Shown in pieces: positions 41,076 through 50,690 of a DNA stretch of 64,000 nucleotides (position 1 is the first letter of the stretch; the number at the start of each line of letters is the position of its first letter). The translations under genes were made by a program, and so were the position numbers. The DNA is from Marinobacter sp. 2_MG-2023 (lineage in GTDB: Bacteria; Pseudomonadota; Gammaproteobacteria; Pseudomonadales; Oleiphilaceae), in the NCBI RefSeq assembly GCF_030546935.1, contig NZ_JAUOPH010000002.1, positions 722,414-786,413 on the forward strand, in the 5' to 3' direction. The notes below the pieces were generated by a model. That model made no database searches, was not told the origin of the DNA, and was given only the letters and a program-made list of their open reading frames with translations.

Positions 41076-43904
41076 GTGGCCCAGAGCCGTCAGCACAGCC
41101 GAATGCCCAGAAATCTGATTATCGGATTTCTGGTTCTTCTGATTCTGTATAGCCTTGCAGGCTTTCTGCTTTTGCCCTGGTGGCTGGAAAGATTTGTACC
41201 AGAACAGCTGAGCCAGCGTATGGGCTGGCAGGTTGACGTTACCGATATCAGCGCCAACCCGTTCAAGTTGAGTGTCGAAGCTTCTGAGCTTACCGCCCGC
41301 GATAGCAGCGAAGAAACGGTGGTTGGTTTCGACCGACTAATGATCGACATGAACTTCTTTCAGCTGATTCGTGGAATTGTCGGCTTTGAGGCCATTCAGC
41401 TCGAGGAACCTTTTATACGGGTTGATCTGCTTGAAGACTACAGTGTGAACTTTGCGCGGGACTTTCAGGCTGCCAGTGCAGAGGACGACGCTTTGCCGGA
41501 AGAGCAGGCCGGGGCGGAGGAGGATCAAGCCCCACCTTCGGTGTATTTTGGGCAGATCGATGTGAACGGTGGCGAACTACTGTTTCGGGATTACACCCAG
41601 GCCGAAATGGCAGAGTTCCGGATTACACCACTGGACCTTACTTTGAGCGACCTTGCCACATGGCAACGGGATGATCGCAACAGCGACTATGACCTGCAGG
41701 CAGCACTGGGCAGCCAGATCATTGAGTGGCGCGGCAACCTGAGTGTTACACCGCTTTACTCCAATGGAAACCTGATGGTCTCCAACGTTGACCACGAGAC
41801 AGTTGGGCATTTCCTTGCACCTTACCTGCCCTATGATTTGCGCGGGGGTAAGGTGTCGGTAAGTTCAGATTACGAGCTGCAGTCAGGAGATGTTCTGTAT
41901 TTTTCTACCCGCAACGGCCGGTTGTTGCTGGAAGATTTGGCCGTGGCTCCCGATGCGCAAAATGAGCAGCCTGGGCTAACCACGGCATCCATCGCTGTTG
42001 ACGATATAGGATTCGACCTCAATGCCCGTGAAGCCGTTGTTGGTCAGATTTCGGTGGAGCAGCCCAATGTTGCATTGGCGCGGAACAAAGCAGGCGACAT
42101 TGACTGGGTCGCCGGGCTTGCCGCGTTCAATGAGAACAACCAACAAAAAGAACCTGGCACTGAAGCGTCGGAGCCTGCATCGACTGAGCAACCGTTCCGG
42201 TGGTCACTGGATGGCATCAGCATTTCTGATGGTCGTGTGAGCTGGAAGGATCAGCAGCCGGGCTCGCCTGCGGAGCTGACACTGGAGCAATTGTCCTTTT
42301 CCACCGGCGACATCAGCAGCGAGATGGAAGACCCGATGTCGTACAAGCTCCAGACAGCTTTGGCCAGCGGTGGCACGCTGTCCCTGAATGGCCAGCTGAC
42401 ACCTCTGCCCTTTACGCTGGAAGCTGCGATATCCGGCTCGGGCATCCTTCTGGCGGTGTTCGAGCCCTATTTGCAGGAGTCAGCCAATCTTGCCATTGAA
42501 TCTGGCACATTGGGGTTGGATGGTAATCTCGATCTGGATGGGCAGCAGGACCCGCTAACGGGTACTTTCAGCGGCACAGCTGAGGTCAGCGGGCTGAACC
42601 TTCAGTTGCCAGATAGCAGCGATCGAATGATCTCCTGGCAGGCGCTTCGCCTGGCGCCCATCGAGTACAACGTCCACCCGCCCAGATTGGAAATCGGCAC
42701 GGTTACCCTCGCCGAGCCCACGATTAACCTTGTTCGCAACACCGACAGTGTGCACAACGTAGCGAAAATTTCTCTGCCGCCCAAGTCTGTTGATACAGCC
42801 TCAGAGCCGCAGGAGGACACGACAGAAGACGAATCGTTTATCTTCCGGATCGGCCAGTTAATGATTGAAAAAGGCGCGCTCGATTACACAGATCGTACTC
42901 TGGACCCCGCGTTTACAACGTCGCTTGACCAGCTCAATGGAACAATCACCGGCCTCAGCAATGTATCGCCGCAGCAAGGCAAGGTGTCCCTGAAAGGTCG
43001 GGTGGGTGGCAGCGCCAGCGTGGAAGCTGACGGCACCATCGGCACTCTGGGTACGGAAGAGACCAGTAACCTGAAACTGACCATGAAAGACCTCTCATTG
43101 CCCGCACTTTCGCCCTATCTGAGTCGTTATTTGGGCTACGGCATTGATAGCGGCAAGTTAGAGCTGGATCTTGACTATGAAATTACCGGGAGCCAGATAG
43201 ACGCATCGAACAGGGTGATTATGGATCGCCTGAGTCTGGGGCAACCCGTTGCCAGCGAAGAGGCCGTTAACGCACCGGTGAAGCTAGGGTTGACCCTGCT
43301 AAGGGACGGCAATGGTGTTATTGATGTGAACCTGCCAGTCAGCGGCGATCTGGACAGCCCGGATTTCAGAATCGGTCAGGTTGTTATGCGAACGTTTGTT
43401 AACCTGCTTGCAAAAGCCGCTACGTCACCGTTCAGTGTGCTTGGATCGATTGCCGAACTGGCTGGCCTGAGTAGCGAGGAGTTGGGCAAGGTGCGCTTTG
43501 AGCCCGGTACGACCAGGCTGGTGCAGGGCGAGGCTGAGAAGCTGGCCGCCCTGGCAGAAGCCCTGCTTGATCGCCCGGATTTGTTACTGAATATACGTGG
43601 TGGTGTTTCGCCCGATGCTGATGGGCTGGCGCTGCTGCGTGATGAGCTGGCGGCGAGCCAGAACGGAGCCTTGTCAGAGGAGGTCTGGCAAGAAGCCCGC
43701 GAGGCCTATCTGGCGGGAGAGCGGACTCTGGTGCCCGAGGCAATGAGTAATCTCGCCAGCGCACGGGGCGCTGCATTACAGGAAATCCTGCGGGATACTC
43801 ATGGTGTTCCGGCAAACCAGTTATTCATGCTCGATCCGTCACGTAATGCCGAGGTATCTGAGGACGGCAATGTCATTGTCGGGTTTACGTTGGATGCCCG
43901 CTGA
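41076..43904 (+). CDS. DUF748/AsmA-like envelope protein
   Basis: 942 residues with one N-terminal membrane helix (LIIGFLVLLILYSLAGFLLL) and then a long beta-rich periplasmic part typical of DUF748, a relative of AsmA/TamB bridge-like lipid transporters. RVDLLEDYSVNFARDFQAA and LVRNTDSVHNVAKISLPP are typical repeats. The C-terminus (FEPGTTRLVQGEAEKLAALA) resembles an OmpA-like extension. Start is GTG 41076 behind GAGGAGA. Likely involved in phospholipid traffic to the outer membrane, by family inference. Confidence 0.85.
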   Translation: MAQSRQHSRMPRNLIIGFLVLLILYSLAGFLLLPWWLERFVPEQLSQRMGWQVDVTDISANPFKLSVEASELTARDSSEETVVGFDRLMIDMNFFQLIRGIVGFEAIQLEEPFIRVDLLEDYSVNFARDFQAASAEDDALPEEQAGAEEDQAPPSVYFGQIDVNGGELLFRDYTQAEMAEFRITPLDLTLSDLATWQRDDRNSDYDLQAALGSQIIEWRGNLSVTPLYSNGNLMVSNVDHETVGHFLAPYLPYDLRGGKVSVSSDYELQSGDVLYFSTRNGRLLLEDLAVAPDAQNEQPGLTTASIAVDDIGFDLNAREAVVGQISVEQPNVALARNKAGDIDWVAGLAAFNENNQQKEPGTEASEPASTEQPFRWSLDGISISDGRVSWKDQQPGSPAELTLEQLSFSTGDISSEMEDPMSYKLQTALASGGTLSLNGQLTPLPFTLEAAISGSGILLAVFEPYLQESANLAIESGTLGLDGNLDLDGQQDPLTGTFSGTAEVSGLNLQLPDSSDRMISWQALRLAPIEYNVHPPRLEIGTVTLAEPTINLVRNTDSVHNVAKISLPPKSVDTASEPQEDTTEDESFIFRIGQLMIEKGALDYTDRTLDPAFTTSLDQLNGTITGLSNVSPQQGKVSLKGRVGGSASVEADGTIGTLGTEETSNLKLTMKDLSLPALSPYLSRYLGYGIDSGKLELDLDYEITGSQIDASNRVIMDRLSLGQPVASEEAVNAPVKLGLTLLRDGNGVIDVNLPVSGDLDSPDFRIGQVVMRTFVNLLAKAATSPFSVLGSIAELAGLSSEELGKVRFEPGTTRLVQGEAEKLAALAEALLDRPDLLLNIRGGVSPDADGLALLRDELAASQNGALSEEVWQEAREAYLAGERTLVPEAMSNLASARGAALQEILRDTHGVPANQLFMLDPSRNAEVSEDGNVIVGFTLDAR

Positions 43905-43948
43905 GGCGGCGGTAAATTTCACAACGATGTTTGAAAGGGATAAAGCGC

Positions 43949-44542
43949 GTGTCACAGGCTGGTAGTCATTTTTTTGCTTATGTTTCCCGGTTACGCTGGA
44001 TCAAGCGTTGGGGGCTGATGCGCAACGCTATCGAAGAGAACGTAGCTACCCACTCCTGGGAAGTGGCCACACTGGCTCACGCGTTGGCACTGATCCGCAA
44101 CCGGCACTTTGGCGGGCGGGTGAATGCCGATAAAATCGCTGCTGCCGCGCTTTATCATGACGCTACTGAAGTGATCACCGGCGATATGCCGACTCCTGTT
44201 AAGTACCACTCGAAAGTTATGCGGGAGGCTTTCGGTGATATTGAACACAAGGCGGAGGCTGAGTTGCTGGCACTGCTACCGGAGGACCTGCGTGAGGATT
44301 TTGCGCCCTATCTTCGGGAGTCCCAATTGCCGGCTGAGGATCGCGAACTGATCAAGGCCGCAGACCGATTGTCGGCTTGGCTGAAGTGCCAAGCGGAAGT
44401 GCGGGCGGGTAACCGTGAGTTTGAGCCGGCTGAGAAGCAGATCCGTCAGAGGCTAGAGCAGGAAGGGTTGCCGGAAGTCGCTTACTTTATGGAAGTATTC
44501 GCTCCCGGCTATGAAAAGCCGTTGGATAACCTGCTGGGCTGA
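43949..44542 (+). CDS. yfbR: 5'-deoxynucleotidase YfbR
   Basis: 197 residues, HD-domain phosphohydrolase acting on deoxyribonucleoside 5'-monophosphates. ENVATHSWEVATLAHALALI holds the first His, ALYHDATEVITGDMPTPVKY the HD pair and the characteristic TGDMPTPVKY motif. I chose GTG 43949 (MSQAGSHFFAYVSRL), which aligns with E. coli YfbR and has GAAAGG upstream; a TTG at 43931 would add six residues. Confidence 0.93.
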   Translation: MSQAGSHFFAYVSRLRWIKRWGLMRNAIEENVATHSWEVATLAHALALIRNRHFGGRVNADKIAAAALYHDATEVITGDMPTPVKYHSKVMREAFGDIEHKAEAELLALLPEDLREDFAPYLRESQLPAEDRELIKAADRLSAWLKCQAEVRAGNREFEPAEKQIRQRLEQEGLPEVAYFMEVFAPGYEKPLDNLLG

Positions 44543-44573
44543 TGCCCGGCAGGTTATTTAGCACTCGTGAGCG

Positions 44574-45608
44574 TCAGAGGTTGCTGGCGCCGCCAACGAA
44601 CCCACCACGCAGGCCGTCTTTTTGTAGTGATTGGCGAACCACGTCGTCCGGGCTGCCGGCCAGTTCCCGGAACATACCCATAGAACCCAGAAGCGCAGAA
44701 GACTCGTAGGGTACAAACACCCGCTCACCGTCTTTCGCCATGTTCGGCAATACCTTGATGTAACTTTGCCCCAGCAGATAGCCGATAACCGTCTGTTTAT
44801 TCTCTTCCGAATCACCCATGGCGCTCAGCACCAGGCGAATGGATTCCTGCTCCCCCTGGGCACGCAGAATAGCCGACTGTTTATCACCCTCGGCGTTGAG
44901 AATGGCGGATTCTCGCTGGCCTTGTGCCATGGCAATCGCTGCTGTTTTTTCGCCTTCTGCCTCGGTTACGGTGGCTCGGCGTTTGCGCTCTGCGGCCATC
45001 TGCAAACGCATGGCATCCTCCACCTCTTCCGGCATGCTGATGTCCTGCACTTCCACCCGGGTCAGTTTTACACCCCATTTTGACGCAGGTTCTTCCATTT
45101 CGGCCTGAATGGCGTTGTTCACCTCGGCGCGGGACTCAAACAGCTTGTCCAGTTCCATCTTGCCCACTACCGAGCGCAAAGTGGTTTTGGCCAGTACTTC
45201 AACCGCCTGGCTCATGTTGGCTACTTCGTATACGGCACGACGGGGGTCGATGATCTGGTAGTAGAGCGCACCGTTGATTTTTACGGTCACGTTATCGGTG
45301 GTCACCACCGGTTGCCCGGGGAAATCCATCACGGTTTCACGGCGGTCGATGCGGGTTTCATCAGTGGTCATCGGGTGATATTCCTCACCCATGCGCATGT
45401 AGCGGATCATAGTGATGGGGCGGGGCCGCTCTACGAACGGGATAATAATGTTCACGCCGCTTTCCAGAACCCGGTTAAACGAGCCCAGACGCTCAATAAC
45501 CATGACTTCAGACTGGCGCACGATCACCAGGCCCTTGGCAATGATGAAAATACCGATGGCAACAACAATAAGACTGATGATCAGTCCCGGTGAAATATAG
45601 GGTTCCAT
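44574..45608 (-). CDS. SPFH/stomatin-like protein (QmcA type)
   Basis: 344 residues with one N-terminal membrane anchor (LIISLIVVAIGIFIIAKGL) and an SPFH domain (SEVMVIERLGSFNRVLESGV), then a coiled-coil with ERKRRATVTEAEGEKTAAIA repeats. Such proteins form inner-membrane rings that scaffold proteases or lipids. It starts six bases after the NfeD gene, the usual partner order for this family. Confidence 0.93.
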   Translation of the reverse strand: MEPYISPGLIISLIVVAIGIFIIAKGLVIVRQSEVMVIERLGSFNRVLESGVNIIIPFVERPRPITMIRYMRMGEEYHPMTTDETRIDRRETVMDFPGQPVVTTDNVTVKINGALYYQIIDPRRAVYEVANMSQAVEVLAKTTLRSVVGKMELDKLFESRAEVNNAIQAEMEEPASKWGVKLTRVEVQDISMPEEVEDAMRLQMAAERKRRATVTEAEGEKTAAIAMAQGQRESAILNAEGDKQSAILRAQGEQESIRLVLSAMGDSEENKQTVIGYLLGQSYIKVLPNMAKDGERVFVPYESSALLGSMGMFRELAGSPDDVVRQSLQKDGLRGGFVGGASNL

Positions 45609-45614
45609 AACTTA

Positions 45615-46067
45615 CTACTCCTTGGGGGCGGTTTGAACAACGGCGGTGGTGCCGTCGAATTGTCTGAATATGACGTGGGTTCCTTCAGGGAAATCGGTAG
45701 CCCCGGTTTTTTCGTCTCTAAGACGATAAAAGTCGCCATTGATTTTTATACCCGCGGCACCGTCGAAATCCCGTTTTTGGGTGCGATAACGCTGCCCCTG
45801 CTCGACACCTGTGCCGGTAGTGCCGTAGGCCACGCCTTTAGGCGAAAAGCGCGGGCGTATCCAGCGGATAGCAATGGGTACCAGCAGGCCAGAGAACAGG
45901 CCCATACCAACAAGCTGCCACTCGAACGACAGGCCAATATAGGCAAGCACAGCGGTCAGGCCGGCGGCAATCGCCAATGCCAGCAGTAAAAGCACGCCAG
46001 ATGTCAGCTCGGCGAGGCCTAACACGAGCGCCAGAATCAGCCAGAAATGCGTAAGACTCCATTCCAT
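45615..46067 (-). CDS. NfeD-like membrane protein, partner of SPFH protein
   Basis: 150 residues: three to four membrane segments (HFWLILALVLGLAELTSGVL and following) and a C-terminal OB-fold (DGAAGIKINGDFYRLRDE) typical of short NfeD (YbbK-like). ATG 46067 (MEWSLTHFW) is preferred; an in-frame extension to 46337 lacks the membrane-protein character and overlaps the opposite promoter region. Confidence 0.9.
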   Translation of the reverse strand: MEWSLTHFWLILALVLGLAELTSGVLLLLALAIAAGLTAVLAYIGLSFEWQLVGMGLFSGLLVPIAIRWIRPRFSPKGVAYGTTGTGVEQGQRYRTQKRDFDGAAGIKINGDFYRLRDEKTGATDFPEGTHVIFRQFDGTTAVVQTAPKE

Positions 46068-46266
46068 ACAGAAAATCCGCAGGTTCAGGGTTGAAGAAAT
46101 CCGCGAGACTAAGCTCCCGGATTCTGGATTGTACCCAAAAGCGAGGGCTGAGTCCGAGTGGCCCTGGCGTCGCTCAAGACAGAAATTTGAAGCCATATGC
46201 TGATCAGGGGCGGTTGTTAGAGTATCTTCTTTAATCAGCACAACACACAACAAGAGTTCAACGCCC

Positions 46267-47082
46267 ATGAAAAATCTGAAAAACAAAGTGGTGGTAGTAA
46301 CCGGAGCGGGTTCTGGTATCGGGCGAGCCCTCGCCAAAGCGCTGGCAGTGCGGGGCTGCAGGCTCGCCTTATCGGATGTTAACGAGGAAGGCCTGGCTGA
46401 AACGGCTGCTTCTATCGAAGGTTCGGAAGTCAGAACTTATCGGTTGGACGTGAGTGACAGAGACGCTGTATACGCCCATGCGGCGGACGTTGTGAAGGAC
46501 TTTGGCCAGGTTAATGTGATCATCAATAACGCCGGTGTTGCACTTTCTGCAACGGTGAGAGAGATGTCTGACGCGGATTTTGAGTGGATCATGAATATCA
46601 ATTTCTGGGGTGTTGCAAACGGATCCCGTGCTTTCCTGCCACACCTGATCGCCTCGGGTGATGGTCATGTGGTGAACATATCCAGTGTGTTTGGCATGAT
46701 CGGCGTGCCCACACAAAGTGCTTATAACGCAGCGAAATTTGCCGTTCGCGGATTTACCGAGTCCCTGCGCCAGGAAATGAAACTGGAAAAGCAGCCGGTT
46801 GCGGTCAGTTGTGTGCACCCTGGAGGTATCAAAACCAATATTGCCAATTCGGCACGCACCAGCCGGCCTAAAAGTGCCGAACACCTACGAAAAGGCTTTG
46901 ACAGGCTGGCTATGACCACGCCGGAAAAAGCCGCTGAAACGATTGTAAAAGGCATTCTTAAAAATGAGTCCCGTATTCTCGTGGGAACTGATGCCTGGGG
47001 TATTGATGCGATCAACCGACTGCTGGGTTCGGCCTATCAGCCCCTGGTTGAGCGTTTTGCCGGAAAGAGTTTGTATCGCTGA
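46267..47082 (+). CDS. Short-chain dehydrogenase/reductase
   Basis: 271 residues, classical SDR with VVVTGAGSGIGRALAKALA (cofactor glycine motif), NNAGV, and catalytic Ser-Tyr-Lys in NISSVFGMIGVPTQSAYNAAKFA. Acidic residue at the end of beta-2 (LSDVNEEG) suggests NAD preference. The C-terminal VRGFTESLRQEMKLEKQPVA and later part resemble SDRs near alkane or wax metabolism genes, but no substrate is proven. Start is ATG with a short leader. Confidence 0.9.
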   Translation: MKNLKNKVVVVTGAGSGIGRALAKALAVRGCRLALSDVNEEGLAETAASIEGSEVRTYRLDVSDRDAVYAHAADVVKDFGQVNVIINNAGVALSATVREMSDADFEWIMNINFWGVANGSRAFLPHLIASGDGHVVNISSVFGMIGVPTQSAYNAAKFAVRGFTESLRQEMKLEKQPVAVSCVHPGGIKTNIANSARTSRPKSAEHLRKGFDRLAMTTPEKAAETIVKGILKNESRILVGTDAWGIDAINRLLGSAYQPLVERFAGKSLYR

Positions 47083-47113
47083 TCGGAACAACTGTAAGGA
47101 ATAACTTCGCTCT

Positions 47114-47917
47114 ATGTGTGAACTGCTGGCCATGAGCGCCAATACACCCACTGATCTCTGCTTCAGTTTCACCGGGCTGACCCGCCGAGGTGGCGACACT
47201 GGCCCCCACAAGGATGGCTGGGGTGTGGCTTTTTATGAGGGCAAAGGCGTGCGGGCCTTCCACGATGTGGATGCCAGCGCTAATTCACGGCTTGCGGAAG
47301 TGGTTCAGACTCACCCGATCAAAAGCGAAGTAGCGATCTGCCATATCCGCCAGGCTAATGTGGGTGAAATTTGCCTGGCCAATACCCATCCGTTTATGCG
47401 TGAGCTTTGGGGCCGTTACTGGGTGTTTGCCCATAACGGTCAGCTTTCCGAGTTTCAGTCATCGCCGGGGTTTTACGAACCTGTTGGCGGCACGGACAGT
47501 GAGGCTTTGTTCTGCGACATTCTCAATCACTTGCGTGGTCAGTGTGATCGTAGCGACCCGGCTGAGGCTATTACCGAGCGACTGGTTCAGCTCTCGAAAA
47601 CTTATGCTGGTCAGGGTGTGTTCAATCTGTTGCTGAGCAACGGCGACTGGCTGTTCACTTACTGCACTACCAAAATGGCCAGCATCACCCGCCGTGCGCC
47701 CTTTCGCCCCGCAAGGCTGAAAGATGCAGACGTTATCGTCGATTTTGAGTCTGAAACGACGCCGAACGATATCGTGAGCGTTATCGTAACCGAGCCGCTG
47801 ACCAGCGATGAGGAATGGGATATTTATCAGCCCGGCGAGTGGCGGTTATGGCGTAAGGGCATAGTGGAAGCGAAAGGCATAGCGGTCAACGAACAGAGCG
47901 CTGCGCCTGGAAACTAG
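47114..47917 (+). CDS. Class II glutamine amidotransferase (YafJ-like)
   Basis: 267 residues starting MCELLAMSANTPTD, so C2 is the N-terminal nucleophile. Other Ntn features are HKDGWGVAFYEG, ICHIRQANVGEI and FAHNGQLSEFQ. The partner synthase, if any, is unknown; YafJ-type proteins often act alone or with ergothioneine-type pathways, but no such genes are here. It is 31 bases after the SDR gene. Confidence 0.93.
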   Translation: MCELLAMSANTPTDLCFSFTGLTRRGGDTGPHKDGWGVAFYEGKGVRAFHDVDASANSRLAEVVQTHPIKSEVAICHIRQANVGEICLANTHPFMRELWGRYWVFAHNGQLSEFQSSPGFYEPVGGTDSEALFCDILNHLRGQCDRSDPAEAITERLVQLSKTYAGQGVFNLLLSNGDWLFTYCTTKMASITRRAPFRPARLKDADVIVDFESETTPNDIVSVIVTEPLTSDEEWDIYQPGEWRLWRKGIVEAKGIAVNEQSAAPGN

Positions 47918-47919
47918 AC

Positions 47920-47946
47920 TGGCCGGCGCTACTATTTGGCCGGCCA
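47920..47946. terminator. Hairpin between convergent genes
   Basis: Stem TGGCCGGC / GCCGGCCA with an 11-base loop between the convergent amidotransferase and metal-dependent hydrolase genes. No T-run. Confidence 0.5.
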
Positions 47947-47964
47947 CCCGGTTGCATCTCGGAG

Positions 47965-48870
47965 TTACTGCAGGGTTTTGCGGTTGCCGTTTTGGTACTG
48001 GGGTGCAATGTAAGCCTGGATTTCAGCTTTGAAGCGTGCAACCAGCTCGCTGTTGTCATGGTCCCAGGGATGATAGCCTGGCTTGAAGTAGGCAAACCAG
48101 GCAGGGATCAGGCTGGAAAAGGTGCCGTTATTCCCCCATAAACGCCACAAGCCGCTGACGGTATCTTTGATTGAGAAGCGTCTGGCATCCTTCAGCATCA
48201 TGCGACAGGTGAAATAAGTGGCCATGACACCCAGAGCGGCCGTGCTGAAAGCCAGGTAAAAGGTTCTTTCGGCGTAGGTGCCACCGACCTGCTGGAACAC
48301 ATTGTAAGCCACTGCTTTGTGCTCGGTTTCCTCAATCGCATGCCATGCCCAGAGCGGGCGCATGGTCTCATGCATGCCTTCGCGGATATCGTCACGCTCC
48401 AGAAGCATATCCGCCATCATAGCTGTCATGTGTTCCAGGGCGCAGGTAATCGCCAGCTGATGGCGCTTTGGCAGTTTTTTTGTGGCGTTCAGAACCACGG
48501 CGAGGTGTTTTTCCATCTCGTCCACCGGCATGCCACGATCCCGCACATGCTGATTCATGGCGATATGCTCCAGGGAGTGCATGGCCTCTTGCCCGATAAA
48601 TCCCCGTACCTCGGCCTTCAGCTTGGGGTCATCAATCTGATCCCGATAGGCGCGTACAGAGTCCACGAAAAACTGCTCGCCCAGGGGAAAAAGTACTGAG
48701 AGAGCGTTCATCATGTGGCTCAGAAAATGGCTGTTTTCCAGCCAGTAACGGGGCACCTGTTCATTAAATTCAAACCCCATGCGTTGGGCCTTGATGTTAA
48801 CGTTACCCGGCGTTTTTGACGCCAGGCTGACTTTGGAAGCCCGCTTCTCAGCGGGTTTTGTGCTCAGCAT
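47965..48870 (-). CDS. COG3687-type predicted metal-dependent hydrolase
   Basis: 301 residues, mainly helical. Conserved His/Glu patches are GQEAMHSLEHIAMNQHV, ALEHMTAMMADMLLE and WHAIEETEHKAVAYNVF, which look like a ferritin-like di-metal centre. Function unproven. ATG 48870 (MLSTKPAEKRAS) has GAGGAG upstream; the longer frame to 49023 covers the promoter zone. It is divergent from an AraC-type regulator, its likely controller. Confidence 0.85.
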   Translation of the reverse strand: MLSTKPAEKRASKVSLASKTPGNVNIKAQRMGFEFNEQVPRYWLENSHFLSHMMNALSVLFPLGEQFFVDSVRAYRDQIDDPKLKAEVRGFIGQEAMHSLEHIAMNQHVRDRGMPVDEMEKHLAVVLNATKKLPKRHQLAITCALEHMTAMMADMLLERDDIREGMHETMRPLWAWHAIEETEHKAVAYNVFQQVGGTYAERTFYLAFSTAALGVMATYFTCRMMLKDARRFSIKDTVSGLWRLWGNNGTFSSLIPAWFAYFKPGYHPWDHDNSELVARFKAEIQAYIAPQYQNGNRKTLQ

Positions 48871-49089
48871 GGGTCTACTCCTCACATTGGCTGATGTCAT
48901 GCCCAGTGTGTGGGAGTCCAGCGTCAGGACGAATGCGGAAACGGGACGGTCACCATGCCATATGGGACAAAATTGCTGGTCAGTTGGCCGGCGCGACGCT
49001 AGCCGGGGTGCAACTCGTCCCACTGTAGTGGGTGTGGGCTTTTGCTAGAGTCAGTTTGAGACATTCTCCCAGGTGGTAAAGGTCAGCCT

Positions 49090-50265
49090 ATGGTGATCCC
49101 CGGAGCAGAAAAAGAACTGCATGTGTTGGGACTCTCCCTTTTGCCTGGCGTGTACATGCGGGTGTTGGCACAGACTGTTCGACAGCTTGGACATAACGAC
49201 CTATCGCTCTACGAGGGCCTCACATTCGGCCCGGAAGACCTGAAAGCCAATGACAGCCGGGTGTTCGTAACCGACGCAATGATTATGGCCGAGCGCGCAC
49301 TGAAACTCGCCGGCAACGAAGGTTTGAGTTTCATGTTGGCCCGGGAGCTGCGGGTAACCATCCATGGCACGCTTGGATTTGCTGCTTTAACCAGCCCGAC
49401 GTTTGCCGGGGCTCTTGACTCGGTTCGCCGTTATTTGCAGTTACGAGCGCCCTTTCTGAGCATGAGTTGGACTGAAGCCGATGATCACGTATTGGTGAAA
49501 CTCTGCACCGATTTTGATGTGCCCAGCCTCTATCCGTTTCTGGTAGAAACCGTCAGTGCCACACTCATCTTGCTCACCGAACAGTTACTGGATGGCGGCG
49601 ATGTGGAAAAACGCGGATTTTCTCTTGATAACGGCAAACTGTCTGGCGTAAGTGTGCGCCTTGGCGGCGCTGAACCCGCTTATTACCACCAGTTTGCGGA
49701 TCAGCTGCCGGTCAGATTCGAGTACGATCAGCCCGATGCACTCCTGGTGTTTCCAAAAGCATTGCTGGATGTCCCCATGAGGCTGGCGGATGCAGAAGCC
49801 AGTCTCATGGCCCGCGAGGAGTGCGAGTTCGAGCTGCAGAAAGCGTTGAAAGAACAGGACGATCTCGCCATGGCCGTACGCAACATGTTGCGCATGATGC
49901 CCGGGCCCCTGCCTTCTCTGGAAGCCATGGCAGAGCGCTTCTGCGTATCTTCCCGAACATTAAAGCGCCGGCTCGCAGACAAAGAGACCAACTACCGTGA
50001 AATCGTAGAATGGGTCTTGAAAGACCGAGCGATTCAGCTGTTACGTTATACAAACCAGTCGGTTAGCGAAATTGCCTACGAACTGGGCTACGCCGACCTC
50101 TCCAACTTCAGCCGGGCTTTCAGAAAGTGGACCGGGAAATCCGCCAGCGAATTTCGCGAAGGTGGGCCTGATCCGGTATCAGAGGTCGGCCACTCTCCGG
50201 CCCGGCACCTTAACTGCAGGCCTTGTGGAATTAAGGTGTTAGCCCCATATAAAGGTCACGAATAA
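49090..50265 (+). CDS. AraC-family transcriptional regulator
   Basis: 391 residues. N-terminal effector domain of the arabinose-binding-like type (ELRVTIHGTLGFAALTSPTF is the usual signature), C-terminal double HTH at about 265-365 (AERFCVSSRTLKRRLADKE, then EIAYELGYADLSNFSRAFRK). Members of this OruR/ArgR-like branch often regulate fatty acid, amino acid or hydrocarbon use. It faces away from the COG3687 gene across 219 bases. Confidence 0.92.
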   Translation: MVIPGAEKELHVLGLSLLPGVYMRVLAQTVRQLGHNDLSLYEGLTFGPEDLKANDSRVFVTDAMIMAERALKLAGNEGLSFMLARELRVTIHGTLGFAALTSPTFAGALDSVRRYLQLRAPFLSMSWTEADDHVLVKLCTDFDVPSLYPFLVETVSATLILLTEQLLDGGDVEKRGFSLDNGKLSGVSVRLGGAEPAYYHQFADQLPVRFEYDQPDALLVFPKALLDVPMRLADAEASLMAREECEFELQKALKEQDDLAMAVRNMLRMMPGPLPSLEAMAERFCVSSRTLKRRLADKETNYREIVEWVLKDRAIQLLRYTNQSVSEIAYELGYADLSNFSRAFRKWTGKSASEFREGGPDPVSEVGHSPARHLNCRPCGIKVLAPYKGHE

Positions 50266-50282
50266 TTTTCAGCGGAGTAGTT

Positions 50283-50690
50283 ATGATTAGCAGACCAGAT
50301 ACGCACAGCAAGTTGTTTGGATACCTGCTCTGGATCTTCGGATTTTTAGGTGCCCACCGTTTTTATTACGGCAAGCCGATCACCGGAACCATCTGGTTCT
50401 TCACATTCGGGCTATTTTTTATAGGCTGGATAATCGACCTGTTTCTTATACCTTCCATGGATGAGCAGGCCGACAGCCGGTTCCGCGAAGGTGAGGTCAA
50501 CTACAACATTGGCTGGCTGCTGCTGACCTTCACCGGCGTTTTCGGGTTACACCGGATGTACATGGGAAAGTGGATCACAGGTATTATCTACCTGCTGACC
50601 GGCGGCCTCTTCCTTATCGGTATTCTCTACGATTTCTGGACCTTGAATGACCAGATCTCGGAGCGTAACCGCGACGTAAAATTCAGCTGA
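50283..50690 (+). CDS. TM2-domain membrane protein
   Basis: 135 residues containing two TM2 modules: SKLFGYLLWIFGFLGAHRFY with FTFGLFFIGWIIDLFLIP, and WLLLTFTGVFGLHRMYMGKW with LTGGLFLIGILYDFW. The GAHRFY and GLHRMY motifs are typical. Function unknown. It is 17 bases after the AraC gene and overlaps the convergent acyltransferase by eight bases. Confidence 0.9.
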   Translation: MISRPDTHSKLFGYLLWIFGFLGAHRFYYGKPITGTIWFFTFGLFFIGWIIDLFLIPSMDEQADSRFREGEVNYNIGWLLLTFTGVFGLHRMYMGKWITGIIYLLTGGLFLIGILYDFWTLNDQISERNRDVKFS